A stretch of 64,000 nucleotides of DNA from NCBI GenBank assembly GCA_001632425.1, contig KV425609.1:16372-80371 (forward strand), written 5' to 3'. Numbering within the stretch: position 1 is the stretch's first letter; each line of letters opens with the position of its first letter. Shown here piece by piece: positions 42,948 through 54,359 of this stretch. The DNA comes from Neolentinus lepideus HHB14362 ss-1. Lineage: Eukaryota; Basidiomycota; Agaricomycetes; Gloeophyllales; Gloeophyllaceae. Under the pieces are notes generated by a model, which saw only the letters and a program-made list of their open reading frames with translations, did no database searches and was not told the origin of the DNA. The position numbers and the translations under genes were made by a program.

Positions 42948-44354
42948 TGACAAGCTACAACACACAACAACCACCAAAAACACCTAGAAAACGTGGAGGG
43001 AACTCCATCTAATAGTGTCAGTAGTCGAAGGGCAGAAGGGTAAAGCTCGGGGGAGGTGAGGAATGCAAAACAGAACACTAAATGGCACCGTATATCTCTT
43101 TGTGAGTAGACCCGGACGCTCTCCAACTCTTCTAACTCTCTAAAACTCTGAAACTACACTTCTCGGCGCCGACTCGGCGCTTCTCGGAGGGTATTCGGTA
43201 CTGGGCAAGACCAGCTGTCCGTCGGAAGGACTCGGAAGGGTGAATGACACTAGCTCAGAAGGTTCCTCCACGCCGAAGGACTCTAGGACGCAATAGAACG
43301 CAACGCGGACGCAGTAAAATGCAGTAAGAACGCAATGGAGATGATAAGACGCAACGCAAACGTGAGACCTCACGCCGAGGTCGACTAGAACACAATTTTG
43401 AATGCAGCGAGACTTTGAGATGTGAAAGGTGAACTAAATTCGATGGTGACCCATACGGTGGTCCAGAATGATCTGATGGGGGTCTGAGAATACAGGGTGC
43501 CTAAAGTACTAAGTAACCCAAACGTCCGAAATCTACTAAGTCCGAAGCTCCTTCATTTATCAAATCGTGCCATATGCAACAAATGAGAATATACGTCCAA
43601 AAACATACTGCCACAGCACGCCATATGCCTAACCGAGTACCGCTATCATTCCAAAATATGCTCGGCACCTTAGAAACAACTGGTCCAAAGGAAAACCTTC
43701 CAAAATTGCTCCATCCAAAGTGTCAGTGCCCACAAATGACTTGTATGAGCTGACTCGCATCTTGAACATCGTAAGGATAGTCAACAAAGGTCCGCGATGG
43801 CATCGGAGTGGCAAGGAGGGTCCACAGCACCTGAACTCGGTGCGTCCAATCGGCTCAGAGGTGCTGCATGGTTGAACGGAGGATAGGATCATCGCAAGTG
43901 TGTAAGGGAGACTGGATACAGTCAATTCGGCATGGATAAGCTCGGGATAGAGGTGCCGAGAGTGCCGAGTGTAGTGAAATCGCTGACGTCGGGGGGTTCC
44001 GAAGGTCCTGAATGCTGACTAGCCTTGCAACGTCCACATGGTGATGTTCTGGAGCATGTAGGAGGTCTGCTGATAACATCGGTGCTGCTCTTGTGGTGCG
44101 TAATGGTCACTTGGTCATCTCGGCATACAGTAAAGGCTCCGAGGATCTCCGAGGATGTGGTGGTGAAGTACTGAAACTTGGCGCTATGTCTAAGTGCATC
44201 GGTTGTAGCAGGCGTATGGCTCGGAGCTCAGATATGAAGTACGTCGGAGCATGGAGATGTGTCAGAGGTGAATGGGAGTGGTGGAGTGCTCCGAGAAGTC
44301 GTTAGAAACACCGAAAATGCGTTTTCAGAGGCTAGCGGCGCCTGAGGCCTATCA
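42948..44354. mobile_element. family-A element, copy 2 (1,407 bp)
   Basis: Plus-strand ends TGACAAGCTAC and AGGCCTATCA. Flanked by an exact 4-bp duplication TCGG (42,944-42,947 and 44,355-44,358). Removing insert plus one TCGG restores the chromodomain tail as LGNAAELLNAY in frame. Internal sequence aligns with 26,780-28,163 over its whole length with many substitutions. No ORF with a known domain. Confidence 0.85.
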
Positions 44355-47300
44355 TCGGCTGCATTTCCCAATTCAGATTCTGGAAGGAACTGGTTTTCCG
44401 CCAATGGGTAACCAAACCATTTGACTAGGTATTGTCTTCTAGCCTTGGTTCCACGATGTCCCATGATGGCTTCTATTTCATATTCTTCATCTCCATCTAC
44501 GTCCTCAGGTGGTGGTTGTAGGTAATTTGGGCCATGCACCTCATTCTCGTGATACCTGAGAAGGAGCGAGGCATGGAAGACGTCGTGGATTCTAGTCTTC
44601 CATGGAATGTCCAATTGGTAGGTCAAGGGGCCTAGATGCTTCTTGATCTTGAAGGGTCCTTCCCATTTAGGTGCCAATTTCCGTGAGGGGTACGGAATCT
44701 TCAAGTTCCATGAGTCTAGCCAGACCTTTTCTCCGACTTCAAAGGGTTTGAAATTGGTTTTCTGTCGTTCCTCCATTCTTCTCCTAGTGACCTCATGTGC
44801 TGCTGCTGCTTCTTTTCTGATGTTTTCTAGATGTTTCAGCCTATCCTGGACTGATGGAATCGTCGACCCTGGGATGCAAGGTGATGTTCGAGGGTTGTAT
44901 CCCATGAGGAGATAGAAGGGGGATGCAGGCCTCGCTGAATGGATGTGTTGATTATGTGCAAATTCTGCTTCAGATAAAACATTTGCCCAGTTGTTAGGGT
45001 CTTGGGCGCAGAAGATGCGCAGGTACATCTCCAATTCTTGGTTGACTCGTTCTGTTTCCCCATCAGTTTGAGGATGGTATGCTGTGCTCATCTTTGATTT
45101 GATGCCCAATAGCTGGCAGGTTTCTTGGAAAACCTTAGCCACAAATTGTGGGCCTCTATCCGAAATGATAGTGTCTGGAAGTCCGAATCATCGGAAGACT
45201 GTTCTGCAAAAAACTTCTGCTGTGCCTTCCGTGTCAATAGTCTTGTTGCATGGTTCTAGAATCACCCCTTTTGTACATCCATGGTCTACCATGACCATGA
45301 CTGAATCATAGCCATTGGATAATGGCAGGTCGGTGATGAAATCCACTGACGTCATTAAGAATGGTTCGTTTCAGTCTGGGCCCTTGATAGGCATGAGGGG
45401 GGGGGTCGTGTTGGGTGCGTGTTAACCTTGCTTTGTTGGCAGGTGGCACAGCCCTTCATGTAATGCTGAGTGAAGATAAACATTCCCGGCCACCAGTAGT
45501 GCTGGTGGAGGAGTTCATAAGTCTTATAAACTCCAGGATGTCCTGCTAGGGTGCTGTCATGATTCTGTTGGATCAGACTTTGCCGCAGTTCCCTATTGTC
45601 AGGGACGTAAAGACAGTTTTTGAAGAAGATACAATCCCCCTCCACTGTCCAGTCAGACAATTGAGTCTTGAAAGGGGCTGGGCCACCTTTTTTCAGCGTG
45701 TTCAATGCCTTTTCCCAGGTGTCATCCTTGATGGTGATGGTGGCGATATGGCCATCATCGGTGGATGTGTTCTGACATTTCATGGGTGGTGCTAAAGGTG
45801 CAAGGTCTTCTGATAGTGGTGACCGAGGACACTTCATAGCAGGACTCATGTCCATAATGTCTGGGTGGTTCGGACCGTCGCCTACAACCCATTCCTCTGT
45901 GGGATCAGGTAATGGAAGTATTAGGGGATTCAGTGGAGGCATGAGGGGTTGCTCTATGATATTCATAGAGGCGTCCGATCGTTCACTGATGGTGGGTGAC
46001 AGTGGAGCCGTGGGGTCTAAGGGTTCTATGGTCTGCATAGGTTCTGATTGCGCTGGTGGTTCGTACTCCCTGAGTGAGGCAGGGGGTTCTACAGGGTCCT
46101 GCTCCATAGGAGTGGGAGGCGCCATTGGTAGTGCTTCGTGTTTCACTGGCTCCAGTTTCGTAGGTCCTGAGCGTGAGGCCTGTGGGAGAGTAAACATTGA
46201 TGATGGCAACACGATTTGATCCTCGTTGTCCATATTCCCATCAGCATGATCTGCTCGTTGAGAGAGTGCATCAGCCTGGATGATGTGCCATCCAGGAACG
46301 TGCTTGAGGTTCAGATCAAATTGTGAAAGGTACAGAGATCATCAGGTTTGTTGCCGGGTGAGTCATTGTGCTGATTGGAAATACCTGATATTGCGATGGT
46401 CGCAGTGTACCATGATAGGATGATTGGAACCCTCAAGATGATGTTTCCATTCCTCTAGTCCGCGAATGATGCCTAGCATCTCCCTGTCGTATATCTCGTA
46501 ATTCCATTGGGCTTGATCAAATGGTTTTGAGATAAACCCGCAAGGGTGCCAGTCGCCGTTACTGTCTTGTTGTCGTAGGACGGCTCCTGATGTGACCTTG
46601 GATGCATCCATTTCCAGGATGAAGGGTTTGCTTTTATCTGGCATCAAAAGCATTGGACCTCCCTGAAATAGCTTTTTTAATGTCCTAAATGCCCATTCCT
46701 GTGGGGTTGCCCACTGCCATGACTGATCCTTCTTGGTGAGCAATGTTAGCAGTTTGCTGATTTCAGTGAAATGTGGGATGAACCACCTGTAGAAGTTGCA
46801 GAACCCTAGGAAGGATCAAACATCCTTGACCTTCTGTGGTGTTGGCCAGTCTGCAATTCCCTTGAGTTTGACTGGGTCCATGGTGACGTAATTCTCCTTG
46901 ATGATCATTCTGAGATATTCGACTTCGGGTTTGGCAAACTCGCACTTCTCTTTCTTCAGGTACAGATCTGCTTCCTGAAGGTGTTGAAGCACTTGCTTAG
47001 TTTGTTGTTCGTCTTCTTCCAGGGTTGTCGAGAATATAAGGATGTCATCCATGTAGATGATCAACCATCCTTCTGACAGCATGTAGTGGAAGATGTTGTT
47101 CATCATCAATTGGAATGTCGCTGGGAAATTGCATAGAGCGAAAAACATGACCGTGGGTTTGAATAGACCTTTGTTGGTGATAAATGCCGCCTTCCATTCA
47201 TCTCCTTCCTTGATGCACACATTGTTGTATCCTTTGCGCACATCAAATTTGGTGAAAATTTTGGCACCTTGGAGCTTGTCCAGAATTTCACTAATGAGAG

Positions 47301-47670
47301 GGATTGGGTATGCATTCTTCACCGTCCAGTTGTTCAGGTACCGATAGTCTTGGCAAGGTCATAGGTCACCATCCTTCTTTCCTACAAAGAAGAAAGGTGT
47401 GGCCATGGGTGACTTCGATGGTCAAATATATCCTTTCTGCAGATTCTCCTCAAGGAACTCATCAAGCTTGACTTGTTCCTTTGGAGACATGGGGTACAGT
47501 TTGGCCTTTTTGGGAATAAAACTGGGTTTTAGATCGATGGTGTGGTCATACACGGTATGTCCAGGGAATCGCTCTGATTTCTTCTTGTCGAAGACATTGG
47601 CAAATTCCTTGTACTGTTTGGGGACTTCCTCGTGTATGGCAGATTTCTCTGCCTCCTGAGCCATGCGCAT
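44355..47670 (-). pseudogene. pol: gypsy-2 RT-RNase H-integrase-chromodomain
   Basis: Minus strand. RT start YDHTIDLKPSFIPKKAKLYP (47,560), [13 protein letters not shown], catalytic YMDDILIFS (about 47,057), [12 protein letters not shown]; RNase H EMDASKVTSGAVLR and EIYDREMLGI; integrase zinc finger HPGVYKTYELLHQHYWW...CATCQQSK (about 45,530-45,440); core D in [10 protein letters not shown] in ISDRGPQF, E in GETERVNQELE; chromodomain EYEIEAIMGHRG...YLVKWFGYP (about 44,490-44,390). Stops: after LQKGYI, DGDL*PC, KDV*SFLGF, SAQ*, GPD*NEP, FR*FGLP. A nine-G run at 45,397-45,405 shifts the frame before the integrase core. Confidence 0.9.
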
Positions 47671-47862
47671 TGCTGGGTTGACCTTTTTGCCTAAACCTAT
47701 TTCAATGGATTCTCCTTCCTTTAGGTATCGGAATAAGAATTCATCGTCCGTGTAAAGTTTCCGAAAGGAATCCTGGAGGTAAAGTCACTGGTAGCGCCCT
47801 TGGATTCCCTCAATCCTTCTGTGATAGTCCTGTTGACGTCTTGACCCTGCGATCTTAGGAAA

Positions 47863-48447
47863 TCATATCCCCGCCCAGTGCGCACTTGGATTGGTTCCCC
47901 CTTGTTTATCCTCATGTGTCCACCTCTGACCATGGTCAGCGCGCTGTGCGTCAGGATGTCCAGAGGGTTCCAGTAATCCATCTTTGGCATGGGGTTGATT
48001 CCTGTACCACAGGTCTTCATCGTCGTCAACTTCTTTGACCGTAGGGAATGTGATTTCCCCAGTGCTGAATTGGATCATTGGGTCTTCCTTCTTTAGCCAG
48101 TCATAGCCTAGGATGACATTGTCTTCGACGTTGGCTAGGACAAAGCGGTGAAACTTTGCTTTGCCCTTGATCTTTATTTTGGCATAGACACAGTGTGTGA
48201 TGAGACCTCCTTTCATGATGGTCCCATCTGCCGTTCTCGCTATGATTGATTTAGGGAGTCGATGTGTAGGGAATTTGTGTTTTTGAGCAAATTTGTTGCT
48301 CATGATCTTTCCTATGCATCTAGAGTCGATGAGGGCTTTGGTTTCGATGTCTTGCCATCCAATTGTTACTGGGATAAATAATGATTGCTCATTGACCAAG
48401 TCTCCTAGGACCACAAGTGAACGTGCGAGAAGGGGCAAACTCAGCAT
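47863..48447 (-). pseudogene. gypsy-2 aspartic protease
   Basis: Minus strand. VTIGWQDIETKALIDSRCIGKIMS carries the active-site triad as D-S-R instead of D-S-G, a single substitution expected to abolish catalysis. NVILGYDWLKKEDP matches the second conserved motif of retroviral-type proteases. It follows the gag frame after the zinc-knuckle region and precedes RT. Confidence 0.8.
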
Positions 48448-48461
48448 TGATTTGAGTCGCC

Positions 48462-49641
48462 CTAGGCAAAACCCTCCAATTCTCCAAATTGTTCTACCCT
48501 TTCATCGAGGGTGAGTTGCTTGAACATCTCTTTGAGCGTTTGAATATGTTCAGTTTTGTCAGAGTTAGCGTGAGGTTTCTTGTCACATCTAACTTTCTTG
48601 ACTATGACTTCTTCTTCCTTGTCGCTGTCGAACTCTTCCTCTTCGCTCTCGAGATCTTCATCGTCCTTAGCCTTGCGCACCTTGGCAAAAGGTTTCTTGG
48701 TGTTACCCTTTTTCTTGTGCACATTGGCTAGATGCTCTTTGCTTCTGCATACAAAGCAGTGACCTTCCTTTTTGTACTGCTCCCGCTGTGCCTCAGTGAG
48801 CCTGTCGACATCCATGGCGTCAGGGTCTTTGGCTTTCGAGTATCAGGGAGTGAAGGTCATTGTCGCTGTTGCCTTGCCTTTGCTGGCGTTGAGGTGAGCC
48901 AGCCTCTTTCAATACTGGTTGTCTAGTCGAGCGGTGATCTCATACCACTCTTTGATGGTGGTAGGCATCTTCTCGAGACTGTAGATACAGTTGAGTAGCT
49001 TCGGTTGAAGCCCATCTTTGAAAAACTCAATAAGAGCCACATCATCTTTGAGCCCACTGCGTGAGGCATGGATGTGGAACTCTTGGATGTATTCATCTGC
49101 CATCTTGGTCTGTTTGAGGTAGTGCAGCTTGGTGATAGCGCTGCCTGCCGTGTCCATCTCCAAGAAAGATCCTTCTATGGCAGCTTGGAACTCTTTGTAT
49201 TCCCCTAGCTGCATGCTCCCATTCTCATCCTTCTTTGATAATATGAAGGATTCTGCCCATGGTCCTGCACTCCCTCCTTTCATGAAGGATAGTGCGAATA
49301 CGATCTTCTTTTCATCTGTATCGTAGATGGCTCGGTTGACCGCAGTGTAGAGGTCGACCAAGATCAAGAAGCCTCTGAGCTTGTCATGCGACCCATCGAA
49401 GGGGTCAGGCTGACCAATTTTGAGCTCCTTTGCTTCAGGCATCGTTATCTGTGAATAGGATGTGGTGACAATTGGGGTTCTTGGAATTGATTGTTCTTTG
49501 TCGTCTCTCAAGGGGTTCAATGTTAACCCTTGTTCTCCTGGGGTATCCACCGTGAAGTTGGTGCACTGTAGGGTGGTCGATAGCTATCGATACCACTCCT
49601 AGTCCTGGTTCCTGGCAACGATGTTGTTGCGATGTGTCCAT
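48462..49641 (-). pseudogene. gag: gypsy-2 gag
   Basis: An ATG at 49,639-49,641 (MDTSQQHRCQEP) lies 49 bp inside the 5' LTR. The frame shifts near 49,550 into the gag domain (LKIGQPDPFDGSHDKLRGFLI, FALSFMKGGSAGPWAESF, YIQEFHIHASRSGLKDDVALIEFFKDGL). Stops occur after DNQY and TMTFTP. The nucleocapsid part has MDVDRLTEAQREQYKKEG and CFVCRSKEHLANVH, a zinc knuckle whose last Cys is replaced by His. An acidic/Lys tail follows. Confidence 0.8.
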
Positions 49642-49690
49642 GCCTAGACTTGAGAGAAGTCAGCGTATGGTGAAGAAGAGATCAACCTAA

Positions 49691-50212
49691 TGTTAGGAAG
49701 TGACCCTGAACATGTTCATGTACTGTACACTTAGCGAAGTGTACTGCTATCTCAAGGCTTGGCCTTAGAATATAGTTCTGTGAGCCCTCTACGTGAGGTA
49801 GTCTCACTAGCCGAGGGTAGAGTTCAGAGTAGGTGGTAGATTACAAGAAGGTTGAACTAGGGAAAGTACAAGATATGGTACACCTTATATACCCCAGTCC
49901 CCTGCGCACGGACCAGCTGCGGAAGCTTGGTTGTGTGTGGTTCTACTCAGAGAAAGAACTACCTAGACTGATCTAGACCATATGAGTCAGAGAAAAGAAC
50001 TACATGGAATGAACTAGAATGTTCATGCCGAGGTATGTGAATGATGGATCCCGAGATCCTCCGACATCTAGGGAATATTCATACATATAAGGAAAATGAC
50101 TCTGTCCATGCTGAAGCATGTGAATGATGTGTAAGCGAAGTGATAGGCATGTGATAAAAGAATTTGAAATATGACTCAGCGCTCCATCCCGTGACCCGCT
50201 ATTTTCATAACA
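49691..50212 (-). repeat. gypsy-2 5' LTR
   Basis: 522 bp, TGTTAGGAAGTGACC to TTCATAACA on the plus strand. Immediately inside on the minus strand is TTAGGTTGATCTC, the presumed primer site; I cannot match it to a tRNA. Confidence 0.92.
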
Positions 50213-51965
50213 TCGAAGACTTGATCTTCTGCCCAAGTTCTGTTTCCACCTGTGCCTTAAAGACTTTAAATGCAGCGAAGGTGTCACTCTTATGCTTCAG
50301 AAAAGTGATGGTGAAGTAGCTGGTATGGGTGTCAATGAATGTGATCCAGTAGTGATAGCCTTCAATCGAAGCAACAGGGAGTGGACCCTTCAAATCTGAG
50401 ACAACTAAGTGAAGTGGAGCTGAGGGACACGTAGCATGCTGAGGAACGTCGTGACAATGCTGCTTGCCAGCGATGCAGGGCTCACAGATAGGATCCAGAA
50501 TGCTGCTAGAGTGAATGACTAGACCTTGCACCAGCTGCTTCTGCTTCATGCACTGAAGGTAGTCGAGATTGACATGGGATAAGCGACGGTGCCAAAGTGC
50601 CAAGTCCAGAGGACAAGCATCAGTGAGTGATGCACTCTGTGATGGGGACACCAGAGTACACCCATTCAAGTATCCAGTATTGTGATTGTTGACAGATGCA
50701 GTGAAGACAAGCTTACTGTGTAAGTAGAATGACATGAGGGTGTCCTGGATCACACAGTGATAGCCCTTAGTCTTAGTGAGATGATAGACAGACAATAGAT
50801 TAGACCCAAGCTGAGGAACATGAAGGACATCGTGGAGTACAACTACGGGCACCTTAGACTCTCCCAGAACCAGCTCAAACATCACAGATCCCATCCCAGC
50901 AGTATAGATGATAGTATCATTAGCGAGGCGCACAGGGATGATATGGGGTGAGTAGGAAGCAAACCAGTGTCGATGAGGCATCATGTGTGAAGTAGCACCT
51001 GTGTCGGTGTTCCAGTTAGCAGCTGCCAGTGAAGAGAGCCAAGACAAGTGATCCGAAGCAGATAGAGTGACACTTGCTTTACCAGCATACTCTGCAATGT
51101 TAGCAGAGGCCTCAATGTCCTTGGACACCTCCTGCGCATTCTGAGCCTTCTTCTTCCCTCCCCTATGCTCCTGGCAATGATAAGCAGTCTTTGCCTTCTG
51201 TGTCTTCACAGTGTTCTCCTTGAACTTGCAGCTAGCCTCGGTATGACCCTCCCAGTCACAGAACATGCAGTGTATGCCCTGTGAAGGACTAGAGGTAGAG
51301 CCAGCAGCCATAGCCAGAGAAGGCAAAGCATCGATGCCCTGAGCGAAGTGCTGAGACTCTTTGTTCTGGAACACAGACTGGAGCTTGGAGAGGTCGAGGG
51401 AGTTGAGTAGGAGCAAGGAGGATACAAAGTTGTTGTATTCAGAAGGGAGGGCACGAATGAGAGCCATAGAGGTGAGGTCGTTGTTGAGGGAGTCAATGGT
51501 GAAGTCTTTAGGGTGCAGCACACAGATATCTTGCATGGCCTTGTCTGCTCTAGCCATAAGAGAGGCGAGGGACTCCCCCTTGAGCTTGCAGAGCCCCAGA
51601 AGTGCATCGTAGGCATTGAAACATGTACCTGGCTTCTGCTGAACATGTACCTCCTTCAACTTCAACCACATCTTTGCTGGGTCACTCTTGACATCCTTAA
51701 CATGCACCTTCTGCCTGTCCTCAACCACTAACCAGATCTGACCACTCGCCTGACCCTTGTGCTTCTCCCAGTCCTGCACCTCCTTCCTCTCCTCCATCAT
51801 CAGATTTGTAGCATCCTCAGGCAGTGGAGCAGCTGTAGGATCATCGGTGACATCCCAGAGATCGAGAGTCTTCAGGTATGCCTCCATATCATCAGCCCAG
51901 GACCCATAGTTGCACTCCCCAAGAGCTGGGAATGGATGCTTGGTGGTAGGAGTAGTTGTTGACAT
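50213..51965 (-). pseudogene. gag: copia-1 gag-protease-integrase N-terminus
   Basis: ATG at 51,963-51,965. A single open frame of about 585 residues runs to the gypsy-2 insertion: gag domain, zinc knuckle CMFCDWEGHTEASC (about 51,270), protease NTDTGATSHMM (about 51,005), pre-integrase zinc finger (LALWHRRLSHVNLDYL, CEPCIAGKQHCHD, about 50,610-50,450) and the integrase start with the first D (ITFIDTHTSYF, about 50,345). The frame is uninterrupted until TCGAA, so this copy was still coding when gypsy-2 inserted. Confidence 0.85.
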
Positions 51966-52331
51966 GGCAACAGCGATGATTGGGGGCGATAAGGCAGCAA
52001 CAATGAGGATCGGGATGTAGGATGACAGTAGGAAGCAGTAGAGACCAGTCTGAGACCAGATGAGCAAGTTCAGAGGTAGAGATGAAGCTGGAGAGCGAGT
52101 AGGTGGTCCAAATGGGCCAAGGAGTGATTCTAGGCATAATCATGCAGCGAAAAAGCATAGGACAGCAATAGGAAGCTGGAATCAATGTCATAGGGTGTGG
52201 ATGGACCACTAGAGTAGCCAGAAAGTCGAAATAGAGATGGATGGCAGATGGATGGATCCAGATGAGGTTGGATGTACCTCTAGAGCGCAGATGATGAGCT
52301 AAAAGTGCGATTTTGGAGACCCTAAAGCGTT

Positions 52332-52343
52332 GGGCTCATAACC
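52332..52343 (-). other. copia-1 primer-binding site (initiator-Met anticodon arm)
   Basis: GGTTATGAGCCC on the minus strand, a few bases inside the 5' LTR. Same sequence as at 467-478. Confidence 0.65.
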
Positions 52344-52667
52344 TATCAAGCTGGAAGGCTGTAGGTCTCACAATGCACACCAGGAAGCCTGAGTCAAGCT
52401 CTATAAGTTGGATGAAGAAGAGCTTGACTCTGAACGCATTTTAGGGAGTAATGTGGCATGAGAAACATGCAAGATGAATAAGGAAAGAAGCAAAATAAAG
52501 TAGGGAACAAGAGGTCTGAGTCATAGAGGTTAAAGCAAGACATAATGGTGAAGTGGTAACATCAACTACTGCAGTCTCCCAAGACTGCAGGTTCGAACTG
52601 GGCTGAAGGTGGATTTTGTTTTGCATAGTAAGAGAGTCTTGCTGCCCAGATAGGCACTAATGCCGAC
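52344..52667 (-). repeat. copia-1 5' LTR
   Basis: Begins TGTCGGCATTAGTGCC at 52,667 (minus strand) and ends near ...CAGCTTGATA. About 324 bp. It contains on the plus strand TGGTGAAGTGGTAAC, a 9-bp hairpin CTGCAGTCT/AGACTGCAG, and GGTTCGAAC (about 52,545-52,605), resembling RNA polymerase III A and B boxes. Confidence 0.8.
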
Positions 52668-53790
52668 AATGAAATTCACGCGACGAAGCCAAACTTCTAC
52701 CATGAGATGATGGCCTATCTGTCCTGCACTGCATGGTGTGTCCTATGATTTCTTTGTCATGTTCATCCTGCTCCCTCATCTCTTACTAGGGCTGCCACCA
52801 GTATAGCCTTTGAGTTGGCTGGTACAAACACTGTCACAACCCTGATGGACTTGTCTGGGCTGGACTAGTAGTAGCCTTTTTGTTGTGTGACTGGTGAACT
52901 GCCATAATCCTTTTGTTCTGTCAATCACCTTCTAGTTATTCATTCAGACTTATTACTGTATACCGAGCTATTGCAATATAATGCTGATCTACCTTCATAT
53001 AAGCATGAAAAACAGAATGAAAATGACAGAAAACTTCTATGCAAGAGTCGATAGGACCTGGCTAATTGGTCTAATTGGGCATAATTATATTGGGGGCTGG
53101 TGGGAAGTGGCTAATTATGTATAATCAGCTAACACACATAATTATAGAAAGTTCTACATAATTTGCAGTGGAGGGTTTTCCTGATGCACTCAACCCGAGA
53201 GGTCAAAATTGACATCATAGTTTCAAATGACGACAACAATGGCATTTTATCAGTCTTCCAGTTCTACGGTACTCGAGTTATGAACTAGATCACATATGAT
53301 GGACTATTCATGGCATACCCGAAGCTGACATTTGCAAGGCATGCACTCTTCAATCCAGTGACTCATATATCATACACATCTGAGGCTCACAAGGTCATCC
53401 TGTGCAAATACCAAGACCGTGGCTTTGATTTCTCGGAGAGCCCATGTACTTGGAATTCACACATGGGTGCCTGTGGCAAGGACGGGAACTGTTCCCAGAC
53501 TGTCAGATCTACTGTCAACAGCAATTGTATGTGGATTCAAATTCCATCCTTATGCCACCTTAGCCCATTCGGGCGATGTTACAATCGCATGGGTGCTGTC
53601 TGGGTTGGAATGCCTTCATGAGACATATCACAGAGATGCTTTCACAGAATTCTTTGTACACAGAATACTTGTAAAGTACTAGAAGGACACCACCTGCTCT
53701 CAGATACTATAATGCTATTTGAGTCTCGAATAGCATAGCATTGTGCCCATAGCATTCACCGCACTCGATTGGTCTGAGCTATAACGACCT
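52668..53790. other. TE-to-gene-space transition, degenerate coding remnant
   Basis: Mostly AT-rich and non-coding, with TAATTATGTATAATCAGC-like repeats near 53,080-53,160. At 53,310-53,550 a plus frame (ALFNPVTHISYTSEAHKVILCKYQDRGFDF) looks like a decayed piece of an unnamed Agaricomycete protein. Nothing intact. Confidence 0.35.
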
Positions 53791-53801
53791 GACCATGACC
53801 G

Positions 53802-54224
53802 GTGGGCCCGGGCGTGCCGCGCAGCGCCGTTATTCCTCAAGTACCCACGTGTCTACGACTGCGAATCGTGGCGCAGGCATCCGGGTGGGCGGATTGCCTC
53901 GCGCCGCGTCCGAACCTTACTGACAAGGTTCTCACCCAACCTATCAGCAGTCGAAGACATTACAGGTCCTTTTCACGCGTTAGACGAGGCTGGATTCCTG
54001 TTCGTGACTGTGTCGATGTCCTGCGGATGTATCTCGTCAGCCGCGATTATTATCATATCAATTTCCATCTCGTCGCAGAAGATCCGCCTATTATCCTGCC
54101 TTGCCGCAAGGGCCTGAATAACTGCAACCTCCTGAGTGCCAGCCTCGCGCTGACTTGTTTTCCGGACTTGCCGATAGAACTCCCCTGTGTACATGTGCTA
54201 TTTGAAACCTGTTTAGCTTCCTAG
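53802..54224 (+). CDS. open frame of unknown significance
   Basis: A 140-codon plus frame in CpG-rich sequence downstream of SEC63. A minus frame (53,973-54,194) overlaps it. No domain, signal or splice pattern decides between them, and either may be chance or SEC63 3' flank. Base composition is like the host genes rather than the TEs. Confidence 0.15.
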   Translation: MGPGVPRSAVIPQVPTCLRLRIVAQASGWADCLAPRPNLTDKVLTQPISSRRHYRSFSRVRRGWIPVRDCVDVLRMYLVSRDYYHINFHLVAEDPPIILPCRKGLNNCNLLSASLALTCFPDLPIELPCVHVLFETCLAS

Positions 54225-54359
54225 CTGAACACCTTTCCCACAATCCCACATCTCTATCTCACCATCGAGTCTCAGCATTCCCTGATGCAAAGGCCGCCAC
54301 TCCATATTACACATCCACTAGATTACCAACAAAATACTCCCCAAACCAGCAATTAACAA

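Larger units (their letters stand above)
41485..50212 (-). mobile_element. gypsy-2: Ty3/gypsy chromodomain element, 8.7 kb with nested insert
   Basis: 522-bp LTRs at 41,485-42,006 and 49,691-50,212, starting TGTTAGGA and ending TAACA. Exact 5-bp duplication TCGAA at 41,480-41,484 and 50,213-50,217. Minus-strand order: gag, protease, RT, RNase H, integrase, chromodomain, then an extra ORF, the chromovirus arrangement. The LTRs differ at about 20 of 522 positions by eye, nearly all transitions. A family-A element sits right after the chromodomain. Multiple stops and frameshifts show it is dead. Confidence 0.92.
38037..52667 (-). mobile_element. copia-1, full-length minus-strand copy, interrupted twice
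   Basis: LTRs at 38,037-38,351 (3') and about 52,344-52,667 (5'), both starting TGTCRGCATTAGTGCC on the minus strand. Order on the minus strand: 5' LTR, initiator-Met primer site (52,332-52,343), gag, protease, integrase, RT, RNase H, 3' LTR, the standard Ty1/copia order. An 8.7-kb gypsy-2 sits in integrase (TSD TCGAA) and a 417-bp hAT-like element in the integrase C-terminus. LTRs differ at roughly 15-20 positions. No matching target duplication is seen because the left flank is another copia-1 fragment. Confidence 0.85.

Noticed and set aside
42948..44354. Helitron assignment for family A
   Set aside because: Ends are not TC...CTRR and there is a 4-bp duplication, which Helitrons do not make.
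52545..52605. A functional tRNA gene
   Set aside because: A- and B-box-like sequences are present, but the T-stem does not pair well and no acceptor stem is convincing; kept only as a tRNA-like observation.
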